Positions 16,003 through 25,187 are shown, counted from the first letter of the stretch. The stretch is 64,000 nt of DNA from an uncultured Clostridia bacterium (GCA_947632025.1 CANRNN010000007.1:62001-126000); one strand, 5' to 3'. Program-made: numbers and translations. The notes: a model not told the origin generated them from the letters alone.

Positions 16003-17058
16003 ATGGCAGAGAAAACTAACGAAAACGCGTTTCTGAAACTGGCTAAAAACCTTATCCCGTGGAAGGGCGACAAGGTTACGGAAATTATCAGAAAAATCAT
16101 ATTTCTCGCAGCAATAATCGTCCTTGTCGTAACTCTGGCTACGCTTTTCTCGTATAAAGGAAGAATAGCGGGTGAAACTAAAGAAAACGAGGAATTGGCA
16201 GAACTTTATCACGGCGCTGTTTCAAACATGGAGATAAACACTGAAAAGCGTGAAGAACTGCAAAAAGAATTTCCCGAAGTGCAGGAACAATTCCTGCCGC
16301 TGCTCGAAATAAACGAGGACGTTATAGGGTGGATAACGATAGAAGAACCGAACAGCTCATACCCGTTCATTGACTATGTCGTAATGCAGGGCGACGACAA
16401 CGACTATTACCTCACTCACAACTACAAGGGTGAGGACAGTGTTTCGGGGTCTATTTTCGCCGACTATCGCTCGCCTATCACGCAGGAAAGCCGTCCCGCA
16501 AATATCGTTCTGTATGGTCACAGTATGAAAAGCGGAGAGATGTTCGGAAAGCTTTCAAGATATTTTAACTATGGTTATTTCTACAAAGACCACAGCGATG
16601 TGAGCTTCTATAAAAATCACCCGACAATAACGTTCAGCACACTTTACGATACTTCGACCTACAAGGTATTTGCAGGAATGCTGGTCAATACCAATGAAGT
16701 GGGCGGCGAGGTCTTTAATTATCACAGAGTCCATAATTTCAAGACAAAAGCAGCGTTTGACGGTTATGTCGCGGAAATCCTTGACCGCTCGTCATTCATT
16801 ACTCCGGACGTAGATCTTGAATACGGCGACGAGCTTTTAACGCTTTCGACCTGCATTTTCAACTATACGGACGAAGCGGAAACAAGGTGGGTCGTTTTCG
16901 CAAGGAAAGTCCGTGAGGGTGAAAGCGAAAGCGTCGACGTTGATAAGGCTTACGCAAATCCTTCGCCAAAGTACTACGATATGTACTACGATACGTTCGG
17001 AGGAGAATGGAAAGGCAGAGGCTGGGACGAATCCATTATAAAAAATTACGGTAAATGA
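16003..17058 (+). CDS. Class B sortase 2
   Basis: The 351-residue protein has a short cytoplasmic start, a membrane helix at about 30-50, a spacer, and a class B sortase domain from about residue 95. The triad is His173 (YGHSM), Cys284 (TLSTC) and Arg295 (ETRWVV). It resembles its upstream neighbour most closely in the catalytic half (DYYL, YKVFAGM, YGDELLTLSTC), while stems and N-termini differ strongly, so the copies are old. The ATG follows GGAGGG. No signal for a sorted substrate is present in it. Confidence 0.92.
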   Translation: MAEKTNENAFLKLAKNLIPWKGDKVTEIIRKIIFLAAIIVLVVTLATLFSYKGRIAGETKENEELAELYHGAVSNMEINTEKREELQKEFPEVQEQFLPLLEINEDVIGWITIEEPNSSYPFIDYVVMQGDDNDYYLTHNYKGEDSVSGSIFADYRSPITQESRPANIVLYGHSMKSGEMFGKLSRYFNYGYFYKDHSDVSFYKNHPTITFSTLYDTSTYKVFAGMLVNTNEVGGEVFNYHRVHNFKTKAAFDGYVAEILDRSSFITPDVDLEYGDELLTLSTCIFNYTDEAETRWVVFARKVREGESESVDVDKAYANPSPKYYDMYYDTFGGEWKGRGWDESIIKNYGK

Positions 17059-17093
17059 TTCTTTCATACAGATAAAGAGAGGAATGACTTGCA

Positions 17094-18197
17094 ATGGCAG
17101 AAATGGATATGGGCTTTACACCGCGAGGCAATGGCTCCAACGGCAAAAAACACAAAAAAAAGAAAAAACAAAGTTTTATGCAAAGCGTCGTTACGGGACT
17201 TTTTCCGTGTAAGGGCGACAGTACGGGAGAAATTATCCGTAAGATAGTTTTTCTGGCAGCGCTTATTATTCTCGTGGTGAGCCTTGTGATGATAGCGGTT
17301 TATTTTATGCAGTTCAAAAAGCTCGGAGATAATACCGCCGATGGCACGATTACCGACAAGACTATTGTCGAGCTTAAAAACCGTGAGCCTACCAAGGAGA
17401 ATATTGAAAAACTTCCGGAGGGTTCGATAAACGAAAAATACGCAGAGCTTTACGCCGAAAACAACGATTTTGTCGGCTGGCTGAATATCCCCGGAACAAA
17501 TATAGATCTGCCCGTTGTACAGACGACGGATAACGATTTCTATCTCCACAGAAATTTTCAGAAGCAGTACGAATTTGCAGGAACGCTTTTCGCGGATTAT
17601 GAGGGTGTTATAAGCAAGGACGGTATGCCGCAGAATACCGTTATCTACGGGCATAATATGAGATACAAATTCCAGTTTGCGCAACTTATGAACTACAAGC
17701 GCAATATCAGCTTTCTGAAAGCATCGCCCGTCATAAGCTTCAACACGCTTTACAACGACAATATGTACAAGATAGTTTCCGTTTTTGTGACGAATATCAA
17801 AGAGGAACACGGTGAGGTTTTCCCATATTACAAGGACATTTACTTCAAAAACCGCGACGAGTTTTTCAACTTCGTCCTTGAGATCGAGGACAGAAGCCTT
17901 TACGAAACGGGAGTTGATGTGGAATACGGCGACGAATTTATTACCCTTTCAACCTGCGATCAAGACACAAGCCTTGACTTAAGGCTTGTTATCGTGGCAA
18001 GGAAAGTCCGTCCTAACGAAAATCCCGAAGTCAATACCGAGCTTATCAAACGCAAGACCAGCATAAAATATTTTGACGCGTACTACAAGATCTACGGGAA
18101 CACATGGAATGGAAGAACATGGGATACTTCGCTTGTAAAGGGAATGGACGCTTACCTCGAAGAAAACGGTCTGGTGGATAAGCCAAAGGAAAGCTAA
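17094..18197 (+). CDS. Class B sortase 3
   Basis: The 367-residue protein has a poly-Lys cytoplasmic stretch at 18-26, a membrane helix near 50-72, and a sortase B domain with His187 (YGHNM), Cys288 (TLSTC) and Arg297 in LDLRLVIVAR. The Arg region differs from the ETRWVV of the two preceding sortases, which may reflect a different substrate. The membrane-proximal GDxxGEIIRKIVFLAA motif is shared with sortase 2 (KGDKVTEIIRKIIFLAA), pointing to duplication. GAGAGGAA precedes the ATG. The SpoIID-like gene follows eight bases later. Confidence 0.92.
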   Translation: MAEMDMGFTPRGNGSNGKKHKKKKKQSFMQSVVTGLFPCKGDSTGEIIRKIVFLAALIILVVSLVMIAVYFMQFKKLGDNTADGTITDKTIVELKNREPTKENIEKLPEGSINEKYAELYAENNDFVGWLNIPGTNIDLPVVQTTDNDFYLHRNFQKQYEFAGTLFADYEGVISKDGMPQNTVIYGHNMRYKFQFAQLMNYKRNISFLKASPVISFNTLYNDNMYKIVSVFVTNIKEEHGEVFPYYKDIYFKNRDEFFNFVLEIEDRSLYETGVDVEYGDEFITLSTCDQDTSLDLRLVIVARKVRPNENPEVNTELIKRKTSIKYFDAYYKIYGNTWNGRTWDTSLVKGMDAYLEENGLVDKPKES

Positions 18198-18205
18198 GGA
18201 GTTTT

Positions 18206-19663
18206 ATGAAGAATATTTCACTTTTGAAGATCATTGTTGCGATGCTTGTCTGCAACACATATCTTTTCACATGCTCGGTAATGGGAACGGTCGACGGAAA
18301 ACCTACCGCACCTGTCGCCGAGGAAAACGAAAACAATGTTGAAAACGAGGCTCACGGGGTGGGAACACAAGATTTTCTGACATCGGACGAGGTGGAGGAA
18401 GTTCCCGCTGCAAACGTTCTTGAAAATCTTACTAAACTTGATATCGAAACTCCAAAGCTTGAAATGAAGCCGTTCAGTTCCTCATACAAACCGACAAGCC
18501 TTGTGAACAATATGACTTCGGGATCTTCAGTATCATCGAGTTCCTCCGATCTTTCGAGCAGTTCAAGCAGTTCGAGTGCGACTTCTTCAAGCTCGTCAAA
18601 AAATTCGAGCAGTTCAACTTCGTCCTCAAAACAACAAAGCTCGTCGAGTTCGGTCAGGTCGTCAAGCTCGTCGTCTAAATCTTCAAGTTCTTCCTCAAAA
18701 TCAAGTTCGTCGGAAAAACAGAGTTCATCGTCAAGCGCTTCAAGCAGTTCGGCTTCAAAAAGTTCAAGTTCATCGGCAAGCTCTGAAATGACCGAAAGCT
18801 CACAAAGCAGCTCTGATAATTCGGGCAGCGGTACTCCGTCCGACAACAGCGCAGCGGCAAACGAAATACTTACCGTGAACAATCAGGGAAATATCGTTTC
18901 GGGTAAGGCGCTCGATATAATTTCAAGGATAGTTACGAACGAGATAGGCGGTACATTCGCTCCGGAAGCAATAAAGGCTCAGGCGGTAGCGGCATACACT
19001 CATGTAAAATACAACAATCTACACGGAAACAATCCGTCTGTGGCGCTGGCTAATAACGTGTCGGAGTCGGTGCGTGTACTGGTGGCTTCGGTCATCGGAC
19101 AGGCGGTCTACTACAACGGTGAGATGATCCAAGCGGTATACTCCGCGTCGAGTTCCGGATACACAGCGTCAAGCGAATTCGTCTGGGGAAATCCCCTGCC
19201 CTATCTGCAAAGCGTTTACTGCGAGCTTGACAAGGACTATGACCCCAACTACGGGCGGCAGAAAACATTTTCGTCGGCGGATATTAAAAAACGTGTCTAT
19301 GACAATACAGGAATCTCCCTTACGGGCGACCCCGCCGAGTGGTTTTCAATTGACGAATATGCCGACGGTAATTATGTCGCGCTTATGAGCGTCGGCGGGC
19401 AGCAAACTTACATAAATTCCTCAGGAAAAACCGCGAACATCACAGGACGTGTTTTCCGTGAGGTGATAATGGATTTCGATATCCGCTCGAACGCGTTCGA
19501 CATTGATTATGACGCGGCGACGGACGTTTTCACAATAACGACTTACGGCTATGGTCACGGCGTCGGGCTGTCACAGAACGGTGCGAATAATCTCGCGAAA
19601 TACTGGGTGTGGGATTACAAGCAGATACTGGAATTCTACTATCAGGGCACAATAGTAAAATAA
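18206..19663 (+). CDS. SpoIID/LytB-domain protein with 100-residue poly-serine linker
   Basis: The 485-residue protein has an N-terminal hydrophobic segment (5-24), an acidic region, a very serine-rich linker (about 105-208) and a C-terminal SpoIID domain. The domain is recognised by TNEIGGTFAPEAIKAQAVAA near 244-262, including the Glu that in SpoIID acts as lytic transglycosylase catalyst, and by GYGHGVGLSQNGAN near the end. SpoIID enzymes cleave peptidoglycan glycan strands. The serine linker, coded by all six Ser codons, probably spans the wall or is glycosylated. It starts eight bases after sortase 3 with an AAGGAG site and no LPxTG-like tail, so it is more likely a partner than a sortase substrate. 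Confidence 0.88.
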   Translation: MKNISLLKIIVAMLVCNTYLFTCSVMGTVDGKPTAPVAEENENNVENEAHGVGTQDFLTSDEVEEVPAANVLENLTKLDIETPKLEMKPFSSSYKPTSLVNNMTSGSSVSSSSSDLSSSSSSSSATSSSSSKNSSSSTSSSKQQSSSSSVRSSSSSSKSSSSSSKSSSSEKQSSSSSASSSSASKSSSSSASSEMTESSQSSSDNSGSGTPSDNSAAANEILTVNNQGNIVSGKALDIISRIVTNEIGGTFAPEAIKAQAVAAYTHVKYNNLHGNNPSVALANNVSESVRVLVASVIGQAVYYNGEMIQAVYSASSSGYTASSEFVWGNPLPYLQSVYCELDKDYDPNYGRQKTFSSADIKKRVYDNTGISLTGDPAEWFSIDEYADGNYVALMSVGGQQTYINSSGKTANITGRVFREVIMDFDIRSNAFDIDYDAATDVFTITTYGYGHGVGLSQNGANNLAKYWVWDYKQILEFYYQGTIVK

Positions 19664-19664
19664 A

Positions 19665-19692
19665 AAAAGGAGAGCGTTAAGCTCTCCTTTTC
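19665..19692 (+). terminator. Terminator of the sortase-SpoIID operon
   Basis: AAAGGAGAGC pairs with GCTCTCCTTT over 10 bp around GTTAA and is followed by T. It may serve as the 3' end of the whole 11.5-19.7 kb transcript, since no other terminator was seen in it. Confidence 0.85.
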
Positions 19693-19714
19693 TGCTCCCG
19701 TATCCCAAACAGAA

Positions 19715-19861
19715 TTATTGCCGGATATAAATTCCCTGCTCCTCGATGTAATCTTCAAGTTCCTGCTTCATATCATCTACCCAAGAGGTATCTTCGGCAG
19801 GCTTTTCGGAGCCTTCGGAAGTTTTCGGTGCTTCCGTAACATTCTTCTCTTTGTCGTCCAT
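19715..19861 (-). CDS. 48-aa acidic hypothetical protein
   Basis: The ATG has an AAAGGAGG site at normal spacing. The 48-residue product starts MDDKEKNVTEAPKTSEG, is highly acidic and hydrophilic, and ends in an amphipathic stretch (MKQELEDYIEEQGIYI). It has no membrane segment or cysteine. It starts 19 bases after the phosphatase gene stop, so the two are probably cotranscribed. Family unknown. Confidence 0.6.
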   Translation of the reverse strand: MDDKEKNVTEAPKTSEGSEKPAEDTSWVDDMKQELEDYIEEQGIYIRQ

Positions 19862-19880
19862 AAAAACGCCTCCTTTAATT

Positions 19881-20333
19881 CTAATTGAGATTTTTTATGT
19901 ATACCGAAAGCTCCTCACAACATTCTCTTATATCCTTGTAGGCGCTTTCAAAATCTCCCGTATACCAAGGGTCGGAAATATCGCGTTTTCCGTCCGAAGA
20001 AAATTCTGTAAGCAAATGTATCTTATGTTCGGGATCGCCCCAATAACGCACCATATTATGGATATTCGCGGAATCCATTCCGAAGATAAGGTCGAATTTT
20101 TCATAATCGGAATGAGTTATCCGACGTGCGTGTTTTTTTGAACAGTCTATTCCGATAGAATTCAGAATAGCGGCTGTTTTATAATGAACGCCGTTGCCTA
20201 TTTCCTCGGTTGAGGTGGCAGCAGATTCGATATAAGCATCTATTCCCTTTTTGGTGCATATATCACGCATAACAAACTCCGCCATAGGGCTTCGGCAGAT
20301 GTTGCCGTGGCAGACAAAAAGTAATTTTATCAC
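19881..20333 (-). CDS. Low-molecular-weight protein tyrosine phosphatase
   Basis: The 150-residue protein has the complete LMW-PTP signature: the P-loop CHGNICRSP at residues 8-16 with Cys nucleophile and Arg, and the DPWYTGDF loop near residue 121 with the acid Asp. These cytoplasmic enzymes dephosphorylate tyrosine-phosphorylated proteins, often of capsule or stress pathways. No tyrosine kinase gene is adjacent. An AGGAG site precedes the ATG. Confidence 0.95.
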   Translation of the reverse strand: MIKLLFVCHGNICRSPMAEFVMRDICTKKGIDAYIESAATSTEEIGNGVHYKTAAILNSIGIDCSKKHARRITHSDYEKFDLIFGMDSANIHNMVRYWGDPEHKIHLLTEFSSDGKRDISDPWYTGDFESAYKDIRECCEELSVYIKNLN

Positions 20334-20404
20334 GGGATTTCTCCTTATTTACGATTATTGATGAATATACCGCTTTTCAATGCGATTAGTGTTCATTATC
20401 TTGC

Positions 20405-21154
20405 TCAGACTTTTCCCATTTTTTTCGGATCAAATTTAAACTCAGGACACAAATTTCCCGACAGATCCCAATAATGCTCTTCGCAACTGCAATTTTTTTG
20501 ACAGGTCTTATTTTCGGCGGAATAATTCTTGCAGCACTCGCATCTCGATTTAGCATAAAGATATCTGCGGCTTCCGATTTTTTTGTACAGTTCGCGGAAT
20601 TGTTCGGGAACATCGTCTTCTCCCGACTCGATCATAAGTATGTATTTACAATAATCCCTGTCTACTATTTCCTTTGGAATGATTCCCTTTTTTATGCCGT
20701 ATTTCAGCAGATACTCGAACGGATAGCGCCGCTTTTCAAATATTGTATAATGATACAGATCGGCAAGATACGACAGTGTGTTATCATTTTGGATTATAGC
20801 GTAAATATTGTACTCGAAAACCTCGAATTCCTTCTTCTGAAGCACCCTCTCCTGCTCGATATGGCAAAGATAATTCAGGAAAAATAACGTTTTATCTGCC
20901 TTTTTAGCATGACATTTTTCGGATTTATAATCGTGAAAATAGTCATCGTACCACTCTTCAAGATAATCGCACATCGACACGAATGTTCTTATTTCCTCGT
21001 CATTCTGGAATCGGTCAAGCAGCTTATCCACATATTCCGCCTGATCGTTCTTTACGGACAAACGCCACTGATATAAGGCGAAAATTCCGCCGCAAACCGT
21101 CAATATAAGAGTTATCAGTTCTATATGCTGTTCCAGAAAATCAAAAATAACCAT
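20405..21154 (-). CDS. Hypothetical membrane-anchored protein with C-terminal Cys cluster
   Basis: The 249-residue protein begins with one hydrophobic helix (about 8-28), then a long, mostly helical cytoplasmic part rich in Tyr, Asp and Glu. The last 45 residues hold seven Cys and a His in the pattern CECC...CQKNCSCEEHYW...C, which looks like a metal-binding knuckle. I do not recognise the family. The ATG has a CGGAGG site. The gene lies in a patch of single small genes (19.7-22.9 kb) that is visibly more A+T-rich than the operons around it, which may point to acquired DNA. Confidence 0.65.
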   Translation of the reverse strand: MVIFDFLEQHIELITLILTVCGGIFALYQWRLSVKNDQAEYVDKLLDRFQNDEEIRTFVSMCDYLEEWYDDYFHDYKSEKCHAKKADKTLFFLNYLCHIEQERVLQKKEFEVFEYNIYAIIQNDNTLSYLADLYHYTIFEKRRYPFEYLLKYGIKKGIIPKEIVDRDYCKYILMIESGEDDVPEQFRELYKKIGSRRYLYAKSRCECCKNYSAENKTCQKNCSCEEHYWDLSGNLCPEFKFDPKKMGKV

Positions 21155-21178
21155 AACACCTCCGAAATAGCCGAAAAA

Positions 21179-21574
21179 CTAATTGCACAGCTGAAGCAGT
21201 GTACTTCCCTTGATAACCTTAAAACCGAATTTCTCGTAAAAGCCGATATTTTTTTCCTCGTTGGGACTGACGGATATATACATTATTTTTCCGAGCAGCT
21301 TAAGCATTTCCGTTAAAAGCAAGGAGCCTATTCCCCTGTTCTGATAATCCTTATGTACAATAAGGCAGTCAATGTTTGCGTTCCAGACAGAATCGTCCAT
21401 ACTCCTTATTATTCCGACGAGCCTATCCTCGTCCCATGCGGTGACAACATTTGTGGAATTCATCATTGCTGTCGTAAGTATATCGGGAGGAGTATCCATA
21501 TCCCAATTGACCGAATGAAACAATTCGGCTATATCATTTACGGAAAAATTTTTATCCCTTGACAAAGCAATCAT
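21179..21574 (-). CDS. GNAT family N-acetyltransferase
   Basis: The 131-residue protein shows the GNAT core: VVTAWDEDRLVGIIRS (beta 2-3), then LIVHKDYQNRGIGSLLL, where Q/RxxGxG/A binds acetyl-CoA, and FYEKFGFK near the end. The substrate is unknown. The start at 21574 was chosen because TTTGAGGAG precedes it; the longer open frame to 21652 lacks a site. A sigma-A promoter at 21683-21711 gives a leader of about 100 bases. Confidence 0.88.
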   Translation of the reverse strand: MIALSRDKNFSVNDIAELFHSVNWDMDTPPDILTTAMMNSTNVVTAWDEDRLVGIIRSMDDSVWNANIDCLIVHKDYQNRGIGSLLLTEMLKLLGKIMYISVSPNEEKNIGFYEKFGFKVIKGSTLLQLCN

Positions 21575-21682
21575 AATTTTTCTCCTCAAAATGTACTGTT
21601 TGATTATGCTTTTCGTAAATTCACTCAAGCTCGCGCGGTTACTGACCGACAATACTTCTGCACACCTATATGTTATACTTTA

Positions 21683-21711
21683 ATTATATCATATTTCATA
21701 CACCCCGTCAA
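21683..21711 (-). promoter_or_regulatory. Sigma-A promoter for the GNAT gene
   Basis: On the minus strand TTGACG (21706-21711) and TATAAT (21683-21688) are separated by 17 bases. Confidence 0.8.
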
Positions 21712-21743
21712 GGCATATTTTTTCATTATTTTGATAAAAATAC

Positions 21744-21772
21744 TTGAAATATACGGAACAATATGTTATAAT
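21744..21772 (+). promoter_or_regulatory. Sigma-A promoter for the YegP-like gene
   Basis: TTGAAA (21744-21749) and TATAAT (21767-21772) are 17 bases apart. Because the promoter overlaps an upstream in-frame TTG codon, the translation start must be the later ATG at 21816. Confidence 0.8.
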
Positions 21773-21815
21773 TAAAATAGAATTTAATTATTTTCTTCTG
21801 AGGAGGACAACTAAA

Positions 21816-22184
21816 ATGGGAAAATTTGTTATCAAAACCACTTCTACAGGCGTTAAATTCGACCTCAAAGCCGGAAACGGTGAGGTGATCGCAACAAGCG
21901 AGGTCTACAATTCGGAATCCGCTTGCCTTAACGGCATTGAAAGCGTCCGCAAGTGCTGCGAGGGCGGCATTGAGGATCAGACCGTCGAGGGCTTTGAGAA
22001 GCTAAAACACCCTAAATTTGAAGTTTATACCGATAAAAAAGGCGAGTTCAGATTCCGCCTTAAAGCCCGCAATGGTGAGATAATCGCGGTAAGCGAGGGC
22101 TATAAGGCGAAAAATTCCTGTATGAACGGTATTGAGAGCGTTAAAAAGAATGCTCCCGACGCTGAGGTCACAGAGGAAGATTGA
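21816..22184 (+). CDS. YegP/DUF1508 tandem-repeat protein
   Basis: The 122-residue protein contains two DUF1508 modules: GVKFDLKAGNGEVIATSE...ACLNGIESVR near the start and FRFRLKARNGEIIAVSE...SCMNGIESVK near the end. The family is small, soluble and of unknown molecular function (Escherichia coli YegP is a member), often single-gene and well expressed. It has a strong GAGGAGG site, a sigma-A promoter 45 bases upstream and its own terminator, so it forms a single-gene unit. Confidence 0.93.
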   Translation: MGKFVIKTTSTGVKFDLKAGNGEVIATSEVYNSESACLNGIESVRKCCEGGIEDQTVEGFEKLKHPKFEVYTDKKGEFRFRLKARNGEIIAVSEGYKAKNSCMNGIESVKKNAPDAEVTEED

Positions 22185-22203
22185 TTTTTTGATACAAATA
22201 CGG

Positions 22204-22237
22204 CTCCCCGTTCTTTCAAAGAGCGGGGAGTTTAATT
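22204..22237 (+). terminator. Terminator of the YegP-like gene
   Basis: CTCCCCGTTCTT pairs with AAGAGCGGGGAG (one T-G pair), giving a long stem followed by TTTAATTT. Confidence 0.88.
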
Positions 22238-22288
22238 TATGGAACCTCCGATTTTCGGGGGTCTATGTATTTTTTTATGTTATATTTA

Positions 22289-22846
22289 TCAGCTTGCGTT
22301 TTCGCGGACGCTTTCAGGTGAAAAATCGCGCAGCTTTCCACGATAGATAATATGTCCGTCGGGAATATCAAGAAAATGTATCGGTCGTACTATCGGCTCG
22401 AAAACATCGCTGTTCTCGATTCCGAACTCAACCAGCTGGTCGCGGACGAAATCCGAACAATAATAATGCTTGTTCCGCTTATAGACTATGTTCATTCCCG
22501 CGAGTACCACTCCGAGAAAATCATAATGATACGCATATTTATGGCGCTCCATTTCGTCAAGATTGCGCTGAAGCTCGTTATAGGATTCTTCCGTTACAGG
22601 AACGGCAAGCACAATGGCTCTCGTTTCGGAAAAACGCTTGAATGTTCCATATTCGGGAGATTCCTTGACAAATCCTCCCCACCACGGATTGTAGGCGTTC
22701 CTTCTGCCGAAAGAATACATACACCTCAAATCTGAGCGCAGGCTCAACGAAACGTGATTATATTCATCACCTGTTATTTTCTTCAGCATTCTGGAAATTA
22801 TCGCCCCTGTTTGAGTAATAACTATGTAAATCTCTTTATTATCCAT
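22289..22846 (-). CDS. Permuted papain-like (YiiX/NlpC-P60-type) hydrolase, putative
   Basis: The 185-residue protein has a His in GDEYNHVSLSL near residue 31 that precedes a Cys in HYYCSDFV near residue 130, in the order His-then-Cys that marks the circularly permuted NlpC/P60 (YiiX/YaeF, LRAT-like) fold. These enzymes hydrolyse peptide, amide or ester bonds, and some act on lipids. No signal peptide is seen, so it is predicted cytoplasmic. It has its own sigma-A promoter (22906-22934). Assignment rests on the two motifs; the substrate is unknown. Confidence 0.6.
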   Translation of the reverse strand: MDNKEIYIVITQTGAIISRMLKKITGDEYNHVSLSLRSDLRCMYSFGRRNAYNPWWGGFVKESPEYGTFKRFSETRAIVLAVPVTEESYNELQRNLDEMERHKYAYHYDFLGVVLAGMNIVYKRNKHYYCSDFVRDQLVEFGIENSDVFEPIVRPIHFLDIPDGHIIYRGKLRDFSPESVRENAS

Positions 22847-22905
22847 TTTTCCCGCCTTTCCCCAAATAAATCCAAGCCATACAAGTATATTTATCCTTTA
22901 TTTTA

Positions 22906-22934
22906 ATTATAACACAGAAATACGAAAAAGTCAA
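22906..22934 (-). promoter_or_regulatory. Sigma-A promoter for the papain-like gene
   Basis: On the minus strand TTGACT (22929-22934) and TATAAT (22906-22911) are 17 bases apart. Confidence 0.82.
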
Positions 22935-22983
22935 TCCCGATATATTTCCGGAAAGATTTTACGGCAAAACAAAATTCTTATGA

Positions 22984-23017
22984 CAAAAAAAGAGGCAAGA
23001 GCTTTGACTCTTGCCTC
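22984..23017 (-). terminator. Terminator of glutamine synthetase III
   Basis: Read on the minus strand, GAGGCAAGAG pairs perfectly over 10 bp with CTCTTGCCTC and a run of seven T follows. Confidence 0.95.
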
Positions 23018-23093
23018 AAAAGGGAAAGGGAGCGGGATACTTTATGCGAAAAAAATTCGCGTAAAGTCAAACTGAATTTAATGCTGTTCTCTA

Positions 23094-25187
23094 TCAGACG
23101 TTGAACAGCAGTTCGTCGTAGGTCGGATACGGCCAGTATTCCTCACCTACTATTGTTTCAAGCTCATCGGCTACAGCGCGCAGCGACTGCATATTCTCGA
23201 AAACCTCGTCGTGATATGCGCGGGCCTGCGCAGCTGCGTCCTCGACAGCCTGCGCTTTTACTATCGAATCCGACAGTGCGGCAGCTTTTTCTGAAAGCGC
23301 AATAGTCAGCTTGTTTACCTTATCCGCTATTTCGGTTTCGACAGCGGGATCAATTCCGACAGCCTTCTTGCTTGCAGCGATATCACAAACGTCCTTCGCG
23401 AATTTCATTACTGCGGGCAGTATCTCGGTCTTAGCCATATCTGCGGCGGTAAGTCCCTCGATATTGATGGTCTTGGAATAGTTTTCAAGCAAAATCTCCT
23501 GACGTGCGTGAAGCTCTACCTCGCTGTAAACGCCGTACTTTTTGAAGAGAGCTACATTCTTTTCAGAGGTGAGGCACGGAATAGCATCTACTGTGGACTT
23601 AAGGTTGAGAAGTCCGCGCTTTTCGGCTTCTATGGGCCATTCGTCGCCGTAACCGTTGCCGTTGAAAATAACTCTCTTATGCTCCTTGATATTCTTTACA
23701 AGAATATCGTGAAGCGCCGCGTTGAAATCATCAGCCTTTTCGAGTTCGTCTGCAAATTCGTTGAGAGAATTTGCGACAATTGTGTTAAGAATAGTATTCG
23801 GACCCGCAATATTGAGGTTGGAACCCACCATTCTGAACTCGAATTTATTACCTGTGAATGCGAACGGAGATGTTCTGTTTCTGTCTGTGGAATCTTTCGG
23901 GAATTCGGGCAGAGAAGTTACGCCTACGTTAAACATCTTTCCGCCCTCAGAAGTGTACTCCTTGCCCTCAACAAGCGCGTCGACTACAGCCTGAAGCTCC
24001 TCACCAAGGAAAATGGAAATGATGGCGGGAGGCGCCTCATTAGCGCCAAGACGGTGGTCGTTTCCGGGAGAAGCCACGGACAATCTCAAAAGGTCGGAAT
24101 ACTCGTCAACAGCCTTGATTATCGCCGTGAGGAACGTCAGGAACTGCGCGTTCTGCATAGGTGACTTTCCGGGGTCAAGAAGATTCTGTCCGTCGTCAGT
24201 CGAGAGCGACCAGTTGTCGTGTTTACCGGAACCGTTTATCCCTGCGAAAGGCTTTTCGTGGAGCAGGCACACAAGGTCGTGTTCGAGAGCTATCTTCTTC
24301 ATAAGCTCCATAGTAAGCTGGTTCTGGTCTGTCGCGAGATTCGCGGGCGCGAAGATGGGAGCGTTTTCATGCTGTGACGGAGCTACTTCGTTATGCTTGG
24401 TTTTAGAGGTGATACCGAGCTTCCACAAATGCTCATCAAGATCCTTCATATAATTCGCAACACGCTCTTTGATAGAACCGAAGTAGTGATCCTCAAGCTC
24501 CTGTCCTTTGGGAGCGGGTGCGCCGAAAAGCGTTCTGCCCGTGAAGATAAGGTCTTTTCTTTTATTGTAAGTATCGCGGTTTACGAGGAAATATTCCTGC
24601 TCCGCGCCAACAGTCGCCACAACTCTCTTAGTGGTGGTGTTTCCGAAGAGTTTAAGAACTCTCAGTGCCGCATCGGAAACAACGTCCATAGAGCGCAGCA
24701 ACGGAGTTTTCTTGTCAAGAGCCTCTCCCGAATAGGAATAAAACGCGGTCGGGATATACAGCGAACCGCCCTTTACAAATGCGTAAGAGGTAGGATCCCA
24801 CGCGGTGTAACCTCTTGCTTCAAACGTCGCTCTGATACCGCCCGACGGAAAGCTCGAAGCGTCCGGCTCGCCCTTGATAAGCTCTTTACCGGAGAACTCC
24901 ATAATCACTGTGCCGTCGCCCATAGGTGAGATAAAGCTGTCGTGCTTTTCGGCGGTTATGCCTGTCATCGGCTGGAACCAGTGAGTGTAGTGCGTCGCAC
25001 CTTTTTCTATAGCCCAGTCTTTCATTGCCGAAGCAACTACATCGGCTATCGAGCTGTCAAGCTCCTTACCCTCGGCGATAGTTTTTTTCAGTGCCTTGAA
25101 TACGTTTTTCGGCAGGCGCTGCTTCATAGTTTCCTCGTTGAACACGTCGATACCGAACTGTTCTACCACATTGAATTTCTCTTCCAT
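23094..25187 (-). CDS. glnN: Glutamine synthetase type III (GlnN)
   Basis: The enzyme makes glutamine from glutamate, ammonia and ATP. At 697 residues it has the length of the type III family rather than the 440-470 of type I. GS motifs include the glutamate/metal site [11 protein letters not shown] near residue 194, [10 protein letters not shown] (the ammonium-site region) near 315 and the ATP-binding [14 protein letters not shown] near 262. The C-terminal extension ending [11 protein letters not shown] is typical of GlnN. It is monocistronic, with a sigma-A promoter at 25285, a leader hairpin at 25227-25269 and a terminator at 22984. An AGGAGG site precedes the ATG. Confidence 0.96.
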   Translation of the reverse strand: MEEKFNVVEQFGIDVFNEETMKQRLPKNVFKALKKTIAEGKELDSSIADVVASAMKDWAIEKGATHYTHWFQPMTGITAEKHDSFISPMGDGTVIMEFSGKELIKGEPDASSFPSGGIRATFEARGYTAWDPTSYAFVKGGSLYIPTAFYSYSGEALDKKTPLLRSMDVVSDAALRVLKLFGNTTTKRVVATVGAEQEYFLVNRDTYNKRKDLIFTGRTLFGAPAPKGQELEDHYFGSIKERVANYMKDLDEHLWKLGITSKTKHNEVAPSQHENAPIFAPANLATDQNQLTMELMKKIALEHDLVCLLHEKPFAGINGSGKHDNWSLSTDDGQNLLDPGKSPMQNAQFLTFLTAIIKAVDEYSDLLRLSVASPGNDHRLGANEAPPAIISIFLGEELQAVVDALVEGKEYTSEGGKMFNVGVTSLPEFPKDSTDRNRTSPFAFTGNKFEFRMVGSNLNIAGPNTILNTIVANSLNEFADELEKADDFNAALHDILVKNIKEHKRVIFNGNGYGDEWPIEAEKRGLLNLKSTVDAIPCLTSEKNVALFKKYGVYSEVELHARQEILLENYSKTINIEGLTAADMAKTEILPAVMKFAKDVCDIAASKKAVGIDPAVETEIADKVNKLTIALSEKAAALSDSIVKAQAVEDAAAQARAYHDEVFENMQSLRAVADELETIVGEEYWPYPTYDELLFNV

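Noticed and set aside
18520-18820. Repetitive TCG/AGC/TCA stretch as a CRISPR or minisatellite
   Set aside because: Units are irregular, it is in frame throughout and encodes the poly-serine linker of the SpoIID protein.
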